Shown here piece by piece: positions 1 to 10,419 of a DNA stretch of 64,000 nt. The notes beneath the pieces were generated by a model. The model did not search any database, was not told where the DNA came from, and saw only the letters and a list, made by a program, of their open reading frames with translations. Numbering within the stretch: the stretch's first letter is position 1; every line of letters starts with the position of its first letter. Made by a program: the position numbers and the translations under genes. The stretch lies in NCBI RefSeq assembly GCF_002095395.1, contig NZ_MJEI01000087.1:1-64000 (forward strand), read 5' to 3'. Source of the stretch: Williamsia sp. 1135 (GTDB lineage Bacteria > Actinomycetota > Actinomycetes > Mycobacteriales > Mycobacteriaceae).

Positions 1-197
1 CACCAACGGCAGCCCATCGCCACAGACCCACACCCAGAACTTCATTTCGAAACAACCCGTATTGCCTTCTGACACCACTCACGGGGACGATCTCAGGGCG
101 CCCGCGTCGCACCCTGACGATGACTACCCGCGTTCCGCGGAGCGCACTGGAGGCATCAAAAAAGGTCAGGCCGCATCTCTGCGACCTGACCTCGTGG
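1..197. other. intergenic stretch at the left window edge
   Basis: Nothing coding is supported here. Short open frames exist on both strands, but they have no ribosome binding site and run through the neighbouring tRNA gene. I see no convincing promoter or hairpin. The segment probably lies downstream of the minus-strand tRNA-Leu and may hold its 3' processing and termination signals. Confidence 0.5.
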
Positions 198-280
198 TGG
201 GCGAAGGGGGACTTGAACCCCCACGTCCCGAAGGACACTGGCACCTGAAGCCAGCGCGTCTGCCATTCCGCCACTCGCCC
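198..280 (-). tRNA. leuT: tRNA-Leu (anticodon CAG)
   Basis: Read on the minus strand, the sequence folds as a class II tRNA. The 7-bp acceptor stem starts GGGCGAG at 280 and closes before discriminator A at 198. The anticodon stem CTGGC/GCCAG encloses a loop with CAG, a long variable arm follows, and the T arm contains GGTTCAAGTCC. CCA is not encoded, as is common in actinobacteria; a CCA-adding enzyme gene lies at 56342 in this window. M. tuberculosis also has a tRNA-Leu gene beside fhaA, which supports the synteny. Confidence 0.95.
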
Positions 281-595
281 GTGGCTGCTCCGCGTCGAAG
301 TGCTTAGAAACGGAACCGGAAAACGGTAACACGAGCACCCGTAGGTCCTGAAATCCGTATCCGGCCCCCACGTTCGAGCTGGTCGGCTCCCTTGAAGTGC
401 CACCGTCATTCTGAAATCGGGCGTCACTGGCCTACCGTTCATTCAGACGACTTTCGACTCACGTCACCTGGGACATCTGGGGCTGGCGTTGCAGATGTTC
501 TCCCTGGAGTGCCATCGCAGGGCCGGAGTCGCTATCATCAAACAGCACGATTGGCACGCCGACACGCTGACAATCCGGAGGGAGGTCGTCTGGCC
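281..595 (+). other. intergenic region upstream of fhaA
   Basis: About 315 bp without a supported gene. It should hold the fhaA promoter. A TATCAT hexamer at 532-537 is a possible -10 element, but I see no well-spaced -35. A strong GGAGGGAGG ribosome binding site at 577-585 precedes the fhaA ATG at 596. An open frame upstream of that ATG continues in the fhaA frame, but it has no homology to the FhaA N-terminus and no ribosome binding site. Confidence 0.4.
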
Positions 596-2056
596 ATGGG
601 AATACTTCAGAGAATCGAGCGCAAACTCGAGGGCGCTGTGGACGACGGCTTTGCCCGGGTGTTCGGCGGCAAGGTGGCTCCGCAAGAGGTCGAGAACGCT
701 TTGCAACGCGAGGCAGAAGACAGCCTCGAGGACCTCGGCGACGGCGGAAAGCTGGCCCCCAACGCCTACACGCTGGTCGTCAGTTCGACCGACCACCAGG
801 AGATGGCCGCCGAGTACGAGCTGAATCGCAAGACTTTCTCGAAACATCTCGAGAACTTCATCCGCGACAACGGCTGGCAAACATACGGTGACGTGGTCGT
901 GGAGTTCGCGCACTCGCCGACACTGCACACCGGACAGTTCCGGGCTCGCGGTTCGATCAACCCGGACGCGCGTCCGATGCCGGTTCCACCACCCGGCGCC
1001 GGACCCCAGCCGGGCTTGCCGTTCCCGCCGGGAGCGGTTCCGCCTCCGCAACCGCCCAATGTCCCGCCCCCCGCACCACCACGCAACCGAGAAGCAGGAG
1101 CCACCCCCATGACGCAGAACTCCGGATATGACCAGCGCGGAGGATATGACCAGGGCTCCTACCCACCGGCGGCCGCGTACAGCCAGCAGCCGTACGACGG
1201 TCAGGATCAGGCTCCGGTGGACGGACCCCCCCAGGCGTACAGCCAGCAGGGCGGACCGGATTACCAGCGTGGGTACGACCAACAGGGTTACGACCAGCAG
1301 GGCTACGACCAGCGCGGGTACGACCAACGTGGGTACGACCAGCAAGGCGCGTACGACCCGGCCGGTTACCAGGCGGGCGGCTACCAGCAGCCCGGCTACG
1401 CACCGGATCAGCAGGGCCCGGATTATCGGGGCGGCTATGCCGCAGACCAGCAGGGCTACGACCAGCGCGGATACGACCAGGGCTACCAGCAGGCCGGCTA
1501 CGAGAACCCGGGTGGCTACGCGCCCGAGCAGCAGGGCGGCTACGACCGCGGGTACGACCAGCAACCCGCTGCCTACAACCAGGGCGGTGCTTACGCCCCG
1601 GACCAGCAGCAGCCCGGCTACGGCCAGGGCTACCAACAGGGTGGCGGCGGATACGAACAGGGCGCGTACGCCGCGGACCAGCAAGGCGCCTACGCCGACC
1701 AGCCCGGCGGCTATGACCAGGGCGGCTACGCCGCGGGCGGCGGTTACGCGGCGCCCGCCGGTTACGCACCGACTGCCATCACCCTTCTGCTCGAGGACGG
1801 CAGCAACCGGACCTTCCAGCTCCGCAACGGTTCGAACGTGATCGGTCGCGGCCAGGACGCGCAGTTCCGGCTGCCGGACACCGGCGTCTCGCGCCGGCAC
1901 GTGGAAATCCGTTGGGACGGGTCCAGCGCGCTGCTCAACGACCTCAACTCCACGAATGGCACCACGGTCAACGACGTGCAGGTCAGCAGCTGGGAACTCG
2001 CCGACGGGGACCGGATCCGCGTGGGACATTCCGACATCACCGTCCGGTTCCAGTGA
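596..2056 (+). CDS. fhaA: FHA-domain protein FhaA (DUF3662 + Y/Q/G-rich linker + FHA)
   Basis: Cytoplasmic phosphothreonine reader of the peptidoglycan control system. In mycobacteria its FHA domain binds the phosphorylated MurJ pseudokinase. The 486-aa product starts [20 protein letters not shown], followed by a conserved N-terminal DUF3662 domain (about residues 1-130). A proline-rich stretch and a long low-complexity linker rich in GYDQ-type units (about 180-390) come next. The C-terminal FHA domain (about 395-486) shows the [16 protein letters not shown] and LNSTNGT motifs. The start at 596 is chosen because GGAGGGAGG lies about 10 bases upstream and residue 1 then aligns with mycobacterial FhaA. 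It is separated from fhaB by 177 bp, so it may have its own transcript. Confidence 0.95.
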   Translation: MGILQRIERKLEGAVDDGFARVFGGKVAPQEVENALQREAEDSLEDLGDGGKLAPNAYTLVVSSTDHQEMAAEYELNRKTFSKHLENFIRDNGWQTYGDVVVEFAHSPTLHTGQFRARGSINPDARPMPVPPPGAGPQPGLPFPPGAVPPPQPPNVPPPAPPRNREAGATPMTQNSGYDQRGGYDQGSYPPAAAYSQQPYDGQDQAPVDGPPQAYSQQGGPDYQRGYDQQGYDQQGYDQRGYDQRGYDQQGAYDPAGYQAGGYQQPGYAPDQQGPDYRGGYAADQQGYDQRGYDQGYQQAGYENPGGYAPEQQGGYDRGYDQQPAAYNQGGAYAPDQQQPGYGQGYQQGGGGYEQGAYAADQQGAYADQPGGYDQGGYAAGGGYAAPAGYAPTAITLLLEDGSNRTFQLRNGSNVIGRGQDAQFRLPDTGVSRRHVEIRWDGSSALLNDLNSTNGTTVNDVQVSSWELADGDRIRVGHSDITVRFQ

Positions 2057-2233
2057 CGTCCCCCGGGCCCCGCACCGCCAGGTAGGCGCACCGCCCAGGT
2101 GTCACCCACGAGTGTTCGATTCACCCAGAATCGGGTGTCCGATACACAAGTGACACATCCGAATACCAACCGGGCCGCCACTGGGCCATAAGATGCACAG
2201 GACGTTGTTGGCTGGCCCGGGAGGTGAAAATAC

Positions 2234-2698
2234 GTGCAGGGCATAGTGCTGCAGCTGACGCGTGTCGGCTTCTTGCTGCTCTTGTGGCTGATGATCTGGG
2301 CCGTCCTGCGTGTCATCCGCAGCGATGTGTACGCCGCGACCGGCCAGCGGCCGCTCACGCGGTACGAACGCCGCAATCGGGGCGGGACCCCCGCGAGGGT
2401 CAAAGGTGGCCCCAGATATCTCATCGTGACGCACGGCGCATTGGCGAACACCCGCATCACACTCGGCACCCAGCCGGTACTACTCGGCCGTGCCGACGAC
2501 TCCACGCTGGTGCTGACCGATGAATACGCCTCCGAAAGACACGCTCGCCTGGTTCGCCGCGGCGACGACTGGTACGTCGAAGACCTCGGTTCGACGAACG
2601 GCACCTACCTTGATCGCGCAAAGGTGACCACCGCTGTTCGCGTCCCGCTCGCAACTCCGGTACGCGTGGGCAAAACCGTGATTGAGTTGCGCCCGTGA
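2234..2698 (+). CDS. fhaB: membrane-anchored FHA-domain protein FhaB (FipA)
   Basis: The 154-aa protein has one N-terminal membrane helix (about residues 8-28), a basic linker and a C-terminal FHA phosphothreonine-binding domain (about 80-150) with GRADDSTLVL, SERHARL and LGSTNGTYLDR. Length and sequence follow Rv0019c of M. tuberculosis, which links Ser/Thr kinase signalling to FtsZ-FtsQ division complexes. GTG at 2234 is used with GGGAGGTG upstream. It heads the translationally coupled chain fhaB-pstP-rodA-pbpA-pknA-pknB; its last four bases overlap the pstP start. Confidence 0.95.
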   Translation: MQGIVLQLTRVGFLLLLWLMIWAVLRVIRSDVYAATGQRPLTRYERRNRGGTPARVKGGPRYLIVTHGALANTRITLGTQPVLLGRADDSTLVLTDEYASERHARLVRRGDDWYVEDLGSTNGTYLDRAKVTTAVRVPLATPVRVGKTVIELRP

Positions 2699-4179
2699 CC
2701 CTGGTGTTGCGCTATATCGCGCGTAGCGACCGCGGATTGGTCCGCGCCAACAATGAGGATTCCGTCTACGCCGGTGCCCGCCTGCTGGCGTTGGCTGACG
2801 GTATGGGCGGCCACGCGGCAGGCGAAGTCGCCAGCCAGCTGGTCATCCAGGCACTGCGTCCCCTCGATGACGACGAACCGGGCGGCGACCTGCTCGCCAA
2901 ACTCGACGCCGCGACCCGCCACGGGAACGAGGCCATCGCCGATCAGGTGGCCGAGGCACCAGAACTCGACGGTATGGGCACCACCCTGACCGCCATCCTC
3001 TTCGCCGGCTCGCGCCTGGGGCTGTGCCACATCGGCGACTCCCGCGGCTACCTCCTCCGCGACGGCCAGCTCACGCAGATCACCCGCGACGACACGTTCG
3101 TGCAGACCCTCGTCGAAGAGGGCCGCATCACCGCCGAAGAGGCGCACACCCACCCCCAGCGGTCCCTGATCATGCGCGCACTCACCGGGACCGAGGTGGA
3201 ACCGACCCTCACCGTCCGCGAAGCCCGCGCCGGAGACCGGTACCTGCTCTGCAGCGACGGGCTGTCCGACGTCGTCAGTGAAGAGACCATCTCCGACACC
3301 ATGTCGTCGGTTGCCAACCACAAGGACTGCGCCGATCGACTGATCGAACTGGCGCTGCGAGGCGGTGGGCCCGACAACGTCACCGTCGTCGTGGCCGACG
3401 TCGTGGATGTCGACTACGGAGAGAGTCAGCCGATCCTGGGTGGGGCAGCCGGTGGCGACGACCAGGAGTACGTCCCGGACCCCCGCACCTCCGCGGGGCG
3501 GGCAGCGGCTCTGCGTCCTCCCGCGCAGTCTCCTCGCAGGCCGACCATCAACACCCCCGAACCCGAACCGCCGCAGGCGCATCCGCGTCGCAAGTGGATC
3601 ATCGGCGGTGTTGCGCTCGCGATCATCGTGATCTTGGTGGCAGGTGTGTTCGTCGGTCGCGCGATCGTCCGCTCCAACTACTACGTCAGCAGCAACAACG
3701 GTGAAGTGGTGCTCTACCGCGGCATGCAGGGTTCGTTCCTCGGACTCGACCTACAAGAGCTGAGCAAGATCACCTGTACCCACGGGATGGACACCGATCA
3801 ACCGACCGTCGACCTCGTCGACGTCGACAATCGCCCCGCCGACTGCGTTCCCCTCAAGGTGACCGACCTGACCGGAACCGCTCCCGCCTCGCTCGAAGGG
3901 CGCGACCCGGTGCCGCTCGACGACGCCGAGGCCCAGGTCCGCACGCTCATGAACAACCTGCTGCCGTTGTGTCCGGAAGAGGATTCGGCGTCGGCGCAGG
4001 GCGTCACGCCCGCCCCGGCGAGCCCTGCCCCGGCGACACCGCCGCCCGGATCCCCCGTGCCCCCGGCACCGTCGGGCCAACCGGCACCTCCGGAGTCCGG
4101 GACCGCGAGCACGCAGCCGCCGTTGACCAGCACCACCACCCCGCCGGTCACCCAGCCCGCCAACTGTCGGGGGCGCTGA
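2695..4179 (+). CDS. pstP: PP2C-family Ser/Thr phosphatase PstP
   Basis: Membrane-anchored metal-dependent phosphatase that removes phosphates placed by PknA and PknB. The 494-aa protein has an N-terminal PP2C domain (about residues 1-240) with the aspartates of [26 protein letters not shown] and GPDNVT. A cytoplasmic linker, one membrane helix (about 300-324), an extracellular segment and a Pro/Ser/Thr-rich tail follow. GTG at 2695 overlaps the fhaB stop by 4 bp, indicating coupling. The protein ends one base into the rodA start codon. Confidence 0.95.
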   Translation: MTLVLRYIARSDRGLVRANNEDSVYAGARLLALADGMGGHAAGEVASQLVIQALRPLDDDEPGGDLLAKLDAATRHGNEAIADQVAEAPELDGMGTTLTAILFAGSRLGLCHIGDSRGYLLRDGQLTQITRDDTFVQTLVEEGRITAEEAHTHPQRSLIMRALTGTEVEPTLTVREARAGDRYLLCSDGLSDVVSEETISDTMSSVANHKDCADRLIELALRGGGPDNVTVVVADVVDVDYGESQPILGGAAGGDDQEYVPDPRTSAGRAAALRPPAQSPRRPTINTPEPEPPQAHPRRKWIIGGVALAIIVILVAGVFVGRAIVRSNYYVSSNNGEVVLYRGMQGSFLGLDLQELSKITCTHGMDTDQPTVDLVDVDNRPADCVPLKVTDLTGTAPASLEGRDPVPLDDAEAQVRTLMNNLLPLCPEEDSASAQGVTPAPASPAPATPPPGSPVPPAPSGQPAPPESGTASTQPPLTSTTTPPVTQPANCRGR

Positions 4180-5612
4180 TGTCGCAGGCAGCCGTCACGC
4201 AAAAACCACCGGCCACCGGGCCGACGTCACGGAACTACACCGGCCGCAACTCCGAGCTGCTGCTGCTCGGGTTGTCGACGGTGATCGTCGCGGTTGCCCT
4301 GATCCTGGTGCAGGTGGCTCAATCGCAGAGTCTCACCTGGGATCTGGCGAAATACATCCTCGCCTACATGGCGCTCTTCGGGCTGGCGCACCTCGTGGTG
4401 CGACGGTTCGCCCCATACGCGGACCCGCTGATCCTTCCGTTGGTGGCCACCATCAACGGGCTGGGACTGGTGCTCATCCATCGCCTCGACCTCGGCACCG
4501 GCCAGAACGGCGAGACGGCGAACCCGATCGAACGTACCCACGACGCCGACCAGCAGGTCTTGTGGGCGGTGCTCGGCATCGTCGCGTTCTCGGCGGTCCT
4601 GATCCTGATCCGCGACCACCGCACGTTGTCGCGGTACAGCTACATCCTCGGACTCGGCGGTCTGATCTTCCTGGCGATCCCGGCGATCCTGCCTGCGTCG
4701 ATGTCGGAGATCAACGGCTCGAAGATCTGGATCCGAACCCCTCTGTTCAACATCCAGCCCGGCGAGTTCTCTAAGATCCTGATCATCATCTTCACCGCAT
4801 CGCTGCTGGTCTCCAAGCGCGATCTGTTCACCACGGCCGGCAAACACTTCCTCGGCATGGACCTGCCACGCGCGCGCGACCTCGGACCCCTGCTGGCCGC
4901 CTGGGTCATCTCGATCGGCGTGCTGGCGTTCGAGGCCGACCTCGGCACCTCGCTACTCATCTTCTCGACCATGCTGGTGATGCTCTACGTCGCGACCGAA
5001 CGGGTCAGTTGGCTGATCATCGGGGTGAGTCTGTTCGCCCTCGGCGCCATCGTGGCCTACCAGCTGTTCTCGCATCTGCAAGTGCGCGTGAGCATCTGGC
5101 AGGATCCGTTCAACGACTTCTACGGCCAGGGCTATCAGGTGGGGCAAGGCCTCTTCGGGCTCGCCACCGGTGGCCTCTTCGGCACCGGACTGGGTTCGGG
5201 ACGCCCGAACATCGTGCCGTTCGCCAACACAGACTTCATCATCGCGACGATCGGTGAAGAGCTCGGTCTGGTCGGCCTGGCCGCGATCCTGCTGCTGTAC
5301 CTGATCCTCATCGTGCGGGGACTGCGGACCGGGATCATGGTGCGCGACAGCTTCGGCAAACTGCTCGCCACCGGGCTCTCGTTCACCATCGCGATGCAGA
5401 TCTTCGTCGTCGTCGGGGGCGTCACCAAGCTGATCCCACTGACGGGTCTGACGACTCCGTTCATGTCCTACGGTGGTTCGTCGCTGCTCGCCAACTACAT
5501 CTTGGTGGCGTTGCTCATCCGCGTCTCCAACGCTGCGCGCGAACCCGACCCCACAAAGAAGAAGCCGACGCCGATTGCGGACGCGCCCACCGAGATGGTC
5601 AAGCGCACATGA
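4179..5612 (+). CDS. rodA: SEDS-family peptidoglycan glycosyltransferase RodA
   Basis: Polytopic membrane protein of the FtsW/RodA/SpoVE family that polymerises lipid II with a partner class B penicillin-binding protein, here PbpA directly downstream. The 477-aa sequence has about ten hydrophobic helices. It keeps SEDS landmarks such as [29 protein letters not shown] and a C-terminal [14 protein letters not shown]. The start at 4179 is chosen because ATG shares one base with the pstP stop (TGATG) and the product then matches the family length. A longer in-frame reading would overlap pstP by about 210 bp and is not favoured. Confidence 0.95.
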   Translation: MSQAAVTQKPPATGPTSRNYTGRNSELLLLGLSTVIVAVALILVQVAQSQSLTWDLAKYILAYMALFGLAHLVVRRFAPYADPLILPLVATINGLGLVLIHRLDLGTGQNGETANPIERTHDADQQVLWAVLGIVAFSAVLILIRDHRTLSRYSYILGLGGLIFLAIPAILPASMSEINGSKIWIRTPLFNIQPGEFSKILIIIFTASLLVSKRDLFTTAGKHFLGMDLPRARDLGPLLAAWVISIGVLAFEADLGTSLLIFSTMLVMLYVATERVSWLIIGVSLFALGAIVAYQLFSHLQVRVSIWQDPFNDFYGQGYQVGQGLFGLATGGLFGTGLGSGRPNIVPFANTDFIIATIGEELGLVGLAAILLLYLILIVRGLRTGIMVRDSFGKLLATGLSFTIAMQIFVVVGGVTKLIPLTGLTTPFMSYGGSSLLANYILVALLIRVSNAAREPDPTKKKPTPIADAPTEMVKRT

Positions 5613-7111
5613 ACATTCCGATCCGCCGTGTGGTCATCGCGGTGATGGTGATCATCCTTGCCCTGCTCCTGAACGCCACCTACGTCCAGGTGTTCAAGGC
5701 CGATGAGTTGCGCGCCGACCCACGCAACCAGCGGGTGCTGCTCGATGAGTACTCCCGTCAGCGCGGGCAGATCACCGCCGGCCAAGAGGTGATCGCGCAA
5801 TCGGTGCCCACCGACGACCGGCTGAAGTACCTGCGCACCTACCCCGGTCCGTGGGCCGACGCGTTCGCCCCGGTCACCGGTTTCTACTCGTTCCAGTACG
5901 CGAGTTCGGGACTGGAGCAGGCCGAGGATTCGATCCTCAACGGCAATGACGACCGCCTCTTCGGTCAGCGGTTCGCCGACATGTTCTCCGGACGCGATCC
6001 CCGTGGCGGCAACGTCATCACCACCATCAATCCGAAGCTGCAGAAGGTGGCGTTCGACGAGATGGGCAAGGGATGCAACGGTGGCTGCCGCGGCGCCGTC
6101 GTCGCCATCGCGCCCAGTACCGGCGCGATCCTCGCGATGGTCTCGACACCGAGCTACGACCCCAACCTGCTGGCCAATCACGACTCGACTGTCCGCGAAG
6201 ACGCCTGGGCCCAGTGGAATCCGACCGAGACCTCGACCGGTTTCCAGCCGATGCTCAACCGCGCGCTCAACGAGACGTACCCTCCGGGTTCGACTTTCAA
6301 GGTCATCACCACCGCGGCGGCGCTCGAGCAGGGGGTCACCGAGGACGTCAGGCTGACCGCGACCAGCAGCATCGACCTCCCGCAGACCACCACCGGACTC
6401 ACCAACTACGGCGGCGAGACCTGCCCGGACTCGAGTGGCGGACAGGTGACGATGCACCAGGCGCTCGAGTACTCGTGCAACACCGCGTTCGTCCAGCTCG
6501 CCACCGAGAAGCTGCAGAACCCCATCGATTCGGTCAAGAACCAGGCGAACGCGTTCGGCGTCGACACCCAACTCCCGGACACCCCGCTGCCGGTGTCGGA
6601 GTCGACCATGGGCCCGGTTCCTGACCTCGCCGCTCTCGGCCAGAGCGCCATCGGCCAGCGCGACGTGCGGTTCACCCCGATCCAGAACGCGATGATCGCG
6701 GCGACCATCGCCAACGGCGGAGTTCGCATGCAGCCCTATCTCGTGGATAAACTGCAGGGTCCCGATCTCAAGACACTGAACACGACCCGCCCCGAGTCGT
6801 TGAACGAACCGATCTCTTCCCAGACTGCCGCGACGCTGACCGGAATGATGATCGATTCAGAACGCAACACTCGTGGCTCCGGCGGCCCGGTACCGATCGC
6901 GTCGAAGACCGGCACCGCCGAACATTCCGATACCCAGGGCACCGACGAGACACCGTATGCGTGGTACATCGCGTTCGGTCCGTCGAGCAACGCCCAGGTG
7001 GCGGTCGCGGTGATCGTCGAGAACGGCGATGGGGGACTACAGGCAACGGGCGGCTCGTCAGCCGCTCCGATCGGGCGCGCAGTGATCAACGCGCTCGCAG
7101 GTGAGGAGTGA
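5609..7111 (+). CDS. pbpA: class B penicillin-binding protein PbpA
   Basis: Peptidoglycan transpeptidase anchored by one N-terminal helix (about residues 6-25). The 500-aa protein carries the penicillin-binding motifs in order: SxxK at Ser228 (GSTFK), SxN at Ser289 (YSCNTAF) and KTG at 433-435 (SKTGTAEH). The region before them is the pedestal domain. It overlaps rodA by 4 bp (ATGA), consistent with a SEDS-PBP pair made together. In M. tuberculosis PbpA is a substrate of PknB, encoded in the same operon. Confidence 0.95.
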   Translation: MNIPIRRVVIAVMVIILALLLNATYVQVFKADELRADPRNQRVLLDEYSRQRGQITAGQEVIAQSVPTDDRLKYLRTYPGPWADAFAPVTGFYSFQYASSGLEQAEDSILNGNDDRLFGQRFADMFSGRDPRGGNVITTINPKLQKVAFDEMGKGCNGGCRGAVVAIAPSTGAILAMVSTPSYDPNLLANHDSTVREDAWAQWNPTETSTGFQPMLNRALNETYPPGSTFKVITTAAALEQGVTEDVRLTATSSIDLPQTTTGLTNYGGETCPDSSGGQVTMHQALEYSCNTAFVQLATEKLQNPIDSVKNQANAFGVDTQLPDTPLPVSESTMGPVPDLAALGQSAIGQRDVRFTPIQNAMIAATIANGGVRMQPYLVDKLQGPDLKTLNTTRPESLNEPISSQTAATLTGMMIDSERNTRGSGGPVPIASKTGTAEHSDTQGTDETPYAWYIAFGPSSNAQVAVAVIVENGDGGLQATGGSSAAPIGRAVINALAGEE

Positions 7112-7115
7112 CCGG

Positions 7116-8483
7116 GTGACTTTGCAGGGAGGCACGACCATCGCGGGCCGGTATCGGCTGATGCGACTGATCGCGACCGGCGGCATGGGCCAGGTGTGGG
7201 AAACCATGGACACCCGGCTCGATCGTCGCGTCGCCGTCAAAGCCCTCAAGGCCGAATTCTCCGACGACCCCGAGTTCCTCGAGCGGTTCCGTACCGAGGC
7301 CCGTACCACCGCCATGCTCAATCACCCCGGCATCGCGAACGTCTTCGACTACGGCGAGGCCCAGGATCCGGGCGCAGGCAATGTCGCCTACCTCGTCATG
7401 GAACTCGTCAACGGTGAGCCGCTCAACGCCGTACTCACCCGGGTGGGCAGGCTCTCTCTGAACAACGCCCTCGACATGCTCGAGCAGACCGGTCGGGCTC
7501 TCAAGGCCGCCCACGACGCCGGTCTGGTGCACCGCGACGTGAAACCGGGCAATATCCTCATCACGCCGACCGGCCAGGTGAAGATCACCGACTTCGGTAT
7601 CGCCAAGGCAGTGGACGCCGCGCCGGTCACGCAGACCGGCATGGTCATGGGAACCGCGCAATACATCTCCCCGGAGCAGGCCCTCGGTGAGGACGCCACT
7701 GCAGCGTCGGATGTGTATTCGCTCGGGGTCGTCGGCTATGAGGCCATCGCGGGCCGCAGACCGTTCCTCGGCGATGGCGCGATCACCGTCGCGATGAAGC
7801 ACATCCGCGAAGAGGCGCCGCCGCTACCGACGGATCTGCCGGTGAATGTGCGCGAGCTCATCGAGATCACCATGGCCAAGGACCCCACTCAGCGGTATTC
7901 CGACGGTGGCGAATTCGCCAACGCGGTGGCCGCGGTCCGTGCCGGACGGCGCCCCCCACAGCCCGGCGCAGCGACCGGTCCGCGCCCGGCAACCGCCATG
8001 ATGGCGCCCGTTGCCGCGCCGCGCCCGGCCCCCGCACCGCAGCCCCGGCCGCAGCCGCCGGTTCCGAGCGATCAGCAGGGCTGGTCCGCCGGACAGAAAG
8101 CGTTGGCCGCTGCCGCGGTGATCCTGCTGATCGGCGCGCTGGTGCTCGTCGGCTTCCTCCTGATGCGCTCGACCGGCGACTCGGATACGCCGGCGCCGAG
8201 GTCGTCGACCACGCGGAGTACCACCACGACCACCACGCCGCCACCGACGACCACCGAAGAAACGACCACGACCACCACTCGGACGACCACCACGACGACC
8301 GAGGAAACGACCACGACCACCACCCCGGAGACCACGACGACCACCACAAACGATGGTCCGACGTTCCCGACGCTGCCGAGCATCCAGATTCCGGGCCTAC
8401 CGGCGCGCGAGAGCGACAATGATCAGGGCAACGACAACGAGCTGAGCGAAAGCGAACAGCCCGGACCCCAGGACGGTGGTTGA
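7116..8483 (+). CDS. pknA: transmembrane Ser/Thr protein kinase PknA
   Basis: Receptor-type kinase controlling division and wall synthesis. The 455-aa protein has the Gly-rich loop ATGGMGQVW, Lys42 (VAVK), HRD with Asp141, DFG with Asp159, and an activation loop with [10 protein letters not shown]. After a Pro-rich juxtamembrane linker comes one membrane helix (about residues 328-350). The outer tail is dominated by threonine runs (about 365-412) and ends in acidic residues. GTG at 7116 is preferred because GTGAGGAG sits about 8 bases upstream; GTG at 7101 would extend it by 5 residues and overlap pbpA. The extracellular Thr-rich tail is unlike the M. tuberculosis protein. Confidence 0.93.
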   Translation: MTLQGGTTIAGRYRLMRLIATGGMGQVWETMDTRLDRRVAVKALKAEFSDDPEFLERFRTEARTTAMLNHPGIANVFDYGEAQDPGAGNVAYLVMELVNGEPLNAVLTRVGRLSLNNALDMLEQTGRALKAAHDAGLVHRDVKPGNILITPTGQVKITDFGIAKAVDAAPVTQTGMVMGTAQYISPEQALGEDATAASDVYSLGVVGYEAIAGRRPFLGDGAITVAMKHIREEAPPLPTDLPVNVRELIEITMAKDPTQRYSDGGEFANAVAAVRAGRRPPQPGAATGPRPATAMMAPVAAPRPAPAPQPRPQPPVPSDQQGWSAGQKALAAAAVILLIGALVLVGFLLMRSTGDSDTPAPRSSTTRSTTTTTTPPPTTTEETTTTTTRTTTTTTEETTTTTTPETTTTTTNDGPTFPTLPSIQIPGLPARESDNDQGNDNELSESEQPGPQDGG

Positions 8484-10390
8484 TGGCTGACCCCCGACAG
8501 GTCTCTGACCGCTACGAACTGGGCGAGACGCTCGGTTTCGGTGGCATGTCCGAGGTCCACCTCGCACGGGATCTCCTCCTGCACCGCGACGTCGCGATCA
8601 AGGTGTTGCGTGCCGATCTCGCCCGTGACCCGACGTTCTACCTCCGCTTCCGGCGTGAGGCACAGAACGCCGCGGCGCTGAATCACCCGACCATCGTCCA
8701 GGTCTTCGACACCGGCGAGGCGACCACTCCCGAGGGCCCGCTGCCCTACATCGTGATGGAGTTCGTCGACGGCGAGACGCTGCGCGACGTGCTCCGCGCG
8801 GAAGGTCATGTCAAGCCGCGTCAGGCAATGACGTGGATCGCGGATGTGGCTGCGGCTCTGCACTTTTCGCATCAGAACGGCATCGTTCACCGGGACGTCA
8901 AACCGGCGAACGTGATGATCGACAAGTCCGGTGCCGTCAAGGTGATGGACTTCGGTATCGCCCGGGTGCTCGCCGACACCGGCAACTCCGTGACCCAGAC
9001 CGCGGCCGTCATCGGAACCGCGCAGTACCTCTCGCCGGAGCAGGCCCGCGGCGAGAGCGTCGATGCCCGCAGCGACGTCTACTCGCTGGGTTGCGTGCTG
9101 TTCGAACTACTCACCGGCGAACCGCCTTTCACCGGCGATTCACCGGTGGCAGTGGCCTATCAACACGTCCGGGAAGACCCGCCGACCCCGTCGTCGGTGC
9201 TCGCAGGGGTACCCGCCGAACTCGATTCCGTTGTCCTCAAGGCCATGAGCAAGAACCCCGCCAACCGGTATCAGTCCGCGGCGGAGATGCGTTCGGATCT
9301 GATGAAGGTGCTCGCCGGCGGCAAGCCGAGCGCGCCGATGGTGATGAGCGACGAAGACCGCACGGCACTCATCGACACCGGGCCCCGCGCCCGGGTCGCC
9401 CGGGTCGGCCCGTCGGGCTCGCATCGGCGCGACGAGAACGACGACGATCCACCGCGCAAGAACCGCACCGCCCTGAAGGTCGCGGGATTCGGAGCTTTGG
9501 CCCTGTTGCTGATCGTCGGCGTGACCCTGCTGCTCGTACGTCCCTGGGCGTCCGAGGCCACCCCGCAGGTGTCGATACCCCAGGTCACCGAGATGTCGAC
9601 CGAACAGGCCCGCGCCGAGCTGGAGAAGATGGGCTTTCGCGTCAACCAGCTCGACGAACCCAGTCCGACCGTTGCCGCCGGTGCGCCGACCAGGACCACC
9701 CCGGGCGAAGGCGTCAAGGTGGACAAGGGATCCCGGGTGACCCTGTACGTCTCGGCGGGACCGCAACGACAGCAGGTACCGGACCTGAGGAACAAATCCC
9801 CAGAGGATGCGACCACGGAGCTGAGCAATCTGGGCTTCGGGAACGTACGCCCCGTGGATGTCGCGTCGACGGCCGCGCTCAAGGGCAAAGTCGTCGGCAC
9901 CACTCCGGCTGCGGGCAGCACCCAACCGGTGACGGCACTGATCACCATTCAGGTCGGTACCGGCCCTCGCCGGGTCTCCGTCCCCGACCTCACCGGGCAG
10001 CGGGAGTCCCAGGCGCGTACCAACCTCGATCAGCTCGAACTCAACCCAGCGGTCGTCGCGGCGGATTCCGAACTACCCGAGGGCACTGTCATCAGCAGTT
10101 CGCCCGAGGCGGGCGTCGAGGTCGACGAGGGCAGCATCGTCCAGATCACCATCAGCCGCGGCAACATGTTCACGATGCCCGATCTGCGGGGGCAGACGGC
10201 CGCTCAGGCGCAGGCCGCGCTGGTCGCCGCCGGGTGGGAGAGATCAACGCTGACGACGGTGCCCCGCAACGTTCCACTGGGCAGTCCGGACGACGAGAAG
10301 ATCCTCGACCAGACACCCGCAGCGGGCGGTCTCGTGCGCAAGGACGGATCGGTCTCGATCACCGTGGGCCGAGCGAGTCTGCTGCCCTAG
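8483..10390 (+). CDS. pknB: transmembrane Ser/Thr protein kinase PknB with four PASTA domains
   Basis: Essential sensor kinase of actinobacterial wall growth. The 635-aa protein has Lys40 (VAIK), HRD with Asp138, DFG, and the NSVTQTAAVIGT activation loop whose two threonines are autophosphorylated in M. tuberculosis. One membrane helix lies at about 330-352, followed by four extracellular PASTA repeats to the end, which bind muropeptides or lipid II in known homologues. ATG at 8483 shares a base with the pknA stop; a TTG one codon earlier is less likely. It is the last gene of the operon and converges on the tetR gene. Confidence 0.96.
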   Translation: MADPRQVSDRYELGETLGFGGMSEVHLARDLLLHRDVAIKVLRADLARDPTFYLRFRREAQNAAALNHPTIVQVFDTGEATTPEGPLPYIVMEFVDGETLRDVLRAEGHVKPRQAMTWIADVAAALHFSHQNGIVHRDVKPANVMIDKSGAVKVMDFGIARVLADTGNSVTQTAAVIGTAQYLSPEQARGESVDARSDVYSLGCVLFELLTGEPPFTGDSPVAVAYQHVREDPPTPSSVLAGVPAELDSVVLKAMSKNPANRYQSAAEMRSDLMKVLAGGKPSAPMVMSDEDRTALIDTGPRARVARVGPSGSHRRDENDDDPPRKNRTALKVAGFGALALLLIVGVTLLLVRPWASEATPQVSIPQVTEMSTEQARAELEKMGFRVNQLDEPSPTVAAGAPTRTTPGEGVKVDKGSRVTLYVSAGPQRQQVPDLRNKSPEDATTELSNLGFGNVRPVDVASTAALKGKVVGTTPAAGSTQPVTALITIQVGTGPRRVSVPDLTGQRESQARTNLDQLELNPAVVAADSELPEGTVISSSPEAGVEVDEGSIVQITISRGNMFTMPDLRGQTAAQAQAALVAAGWERSTLTTVPRNVPLGSPDDEKILDQTPAAGGLVRKDGSVSITVGRASLLP

Positions 10391-10419
10391 GCTCGACGGG
10401 TCGACGGGGTCGAAACGCG

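Noticed and set aside
464-2029. 521-aa open frame on the minus strand over fhaA
   Set aside because: It mirrors the repeated low-complexity linker of FhaA, has no ribosome binding site and no recognisable domain. The + strand FHA protein is clear.
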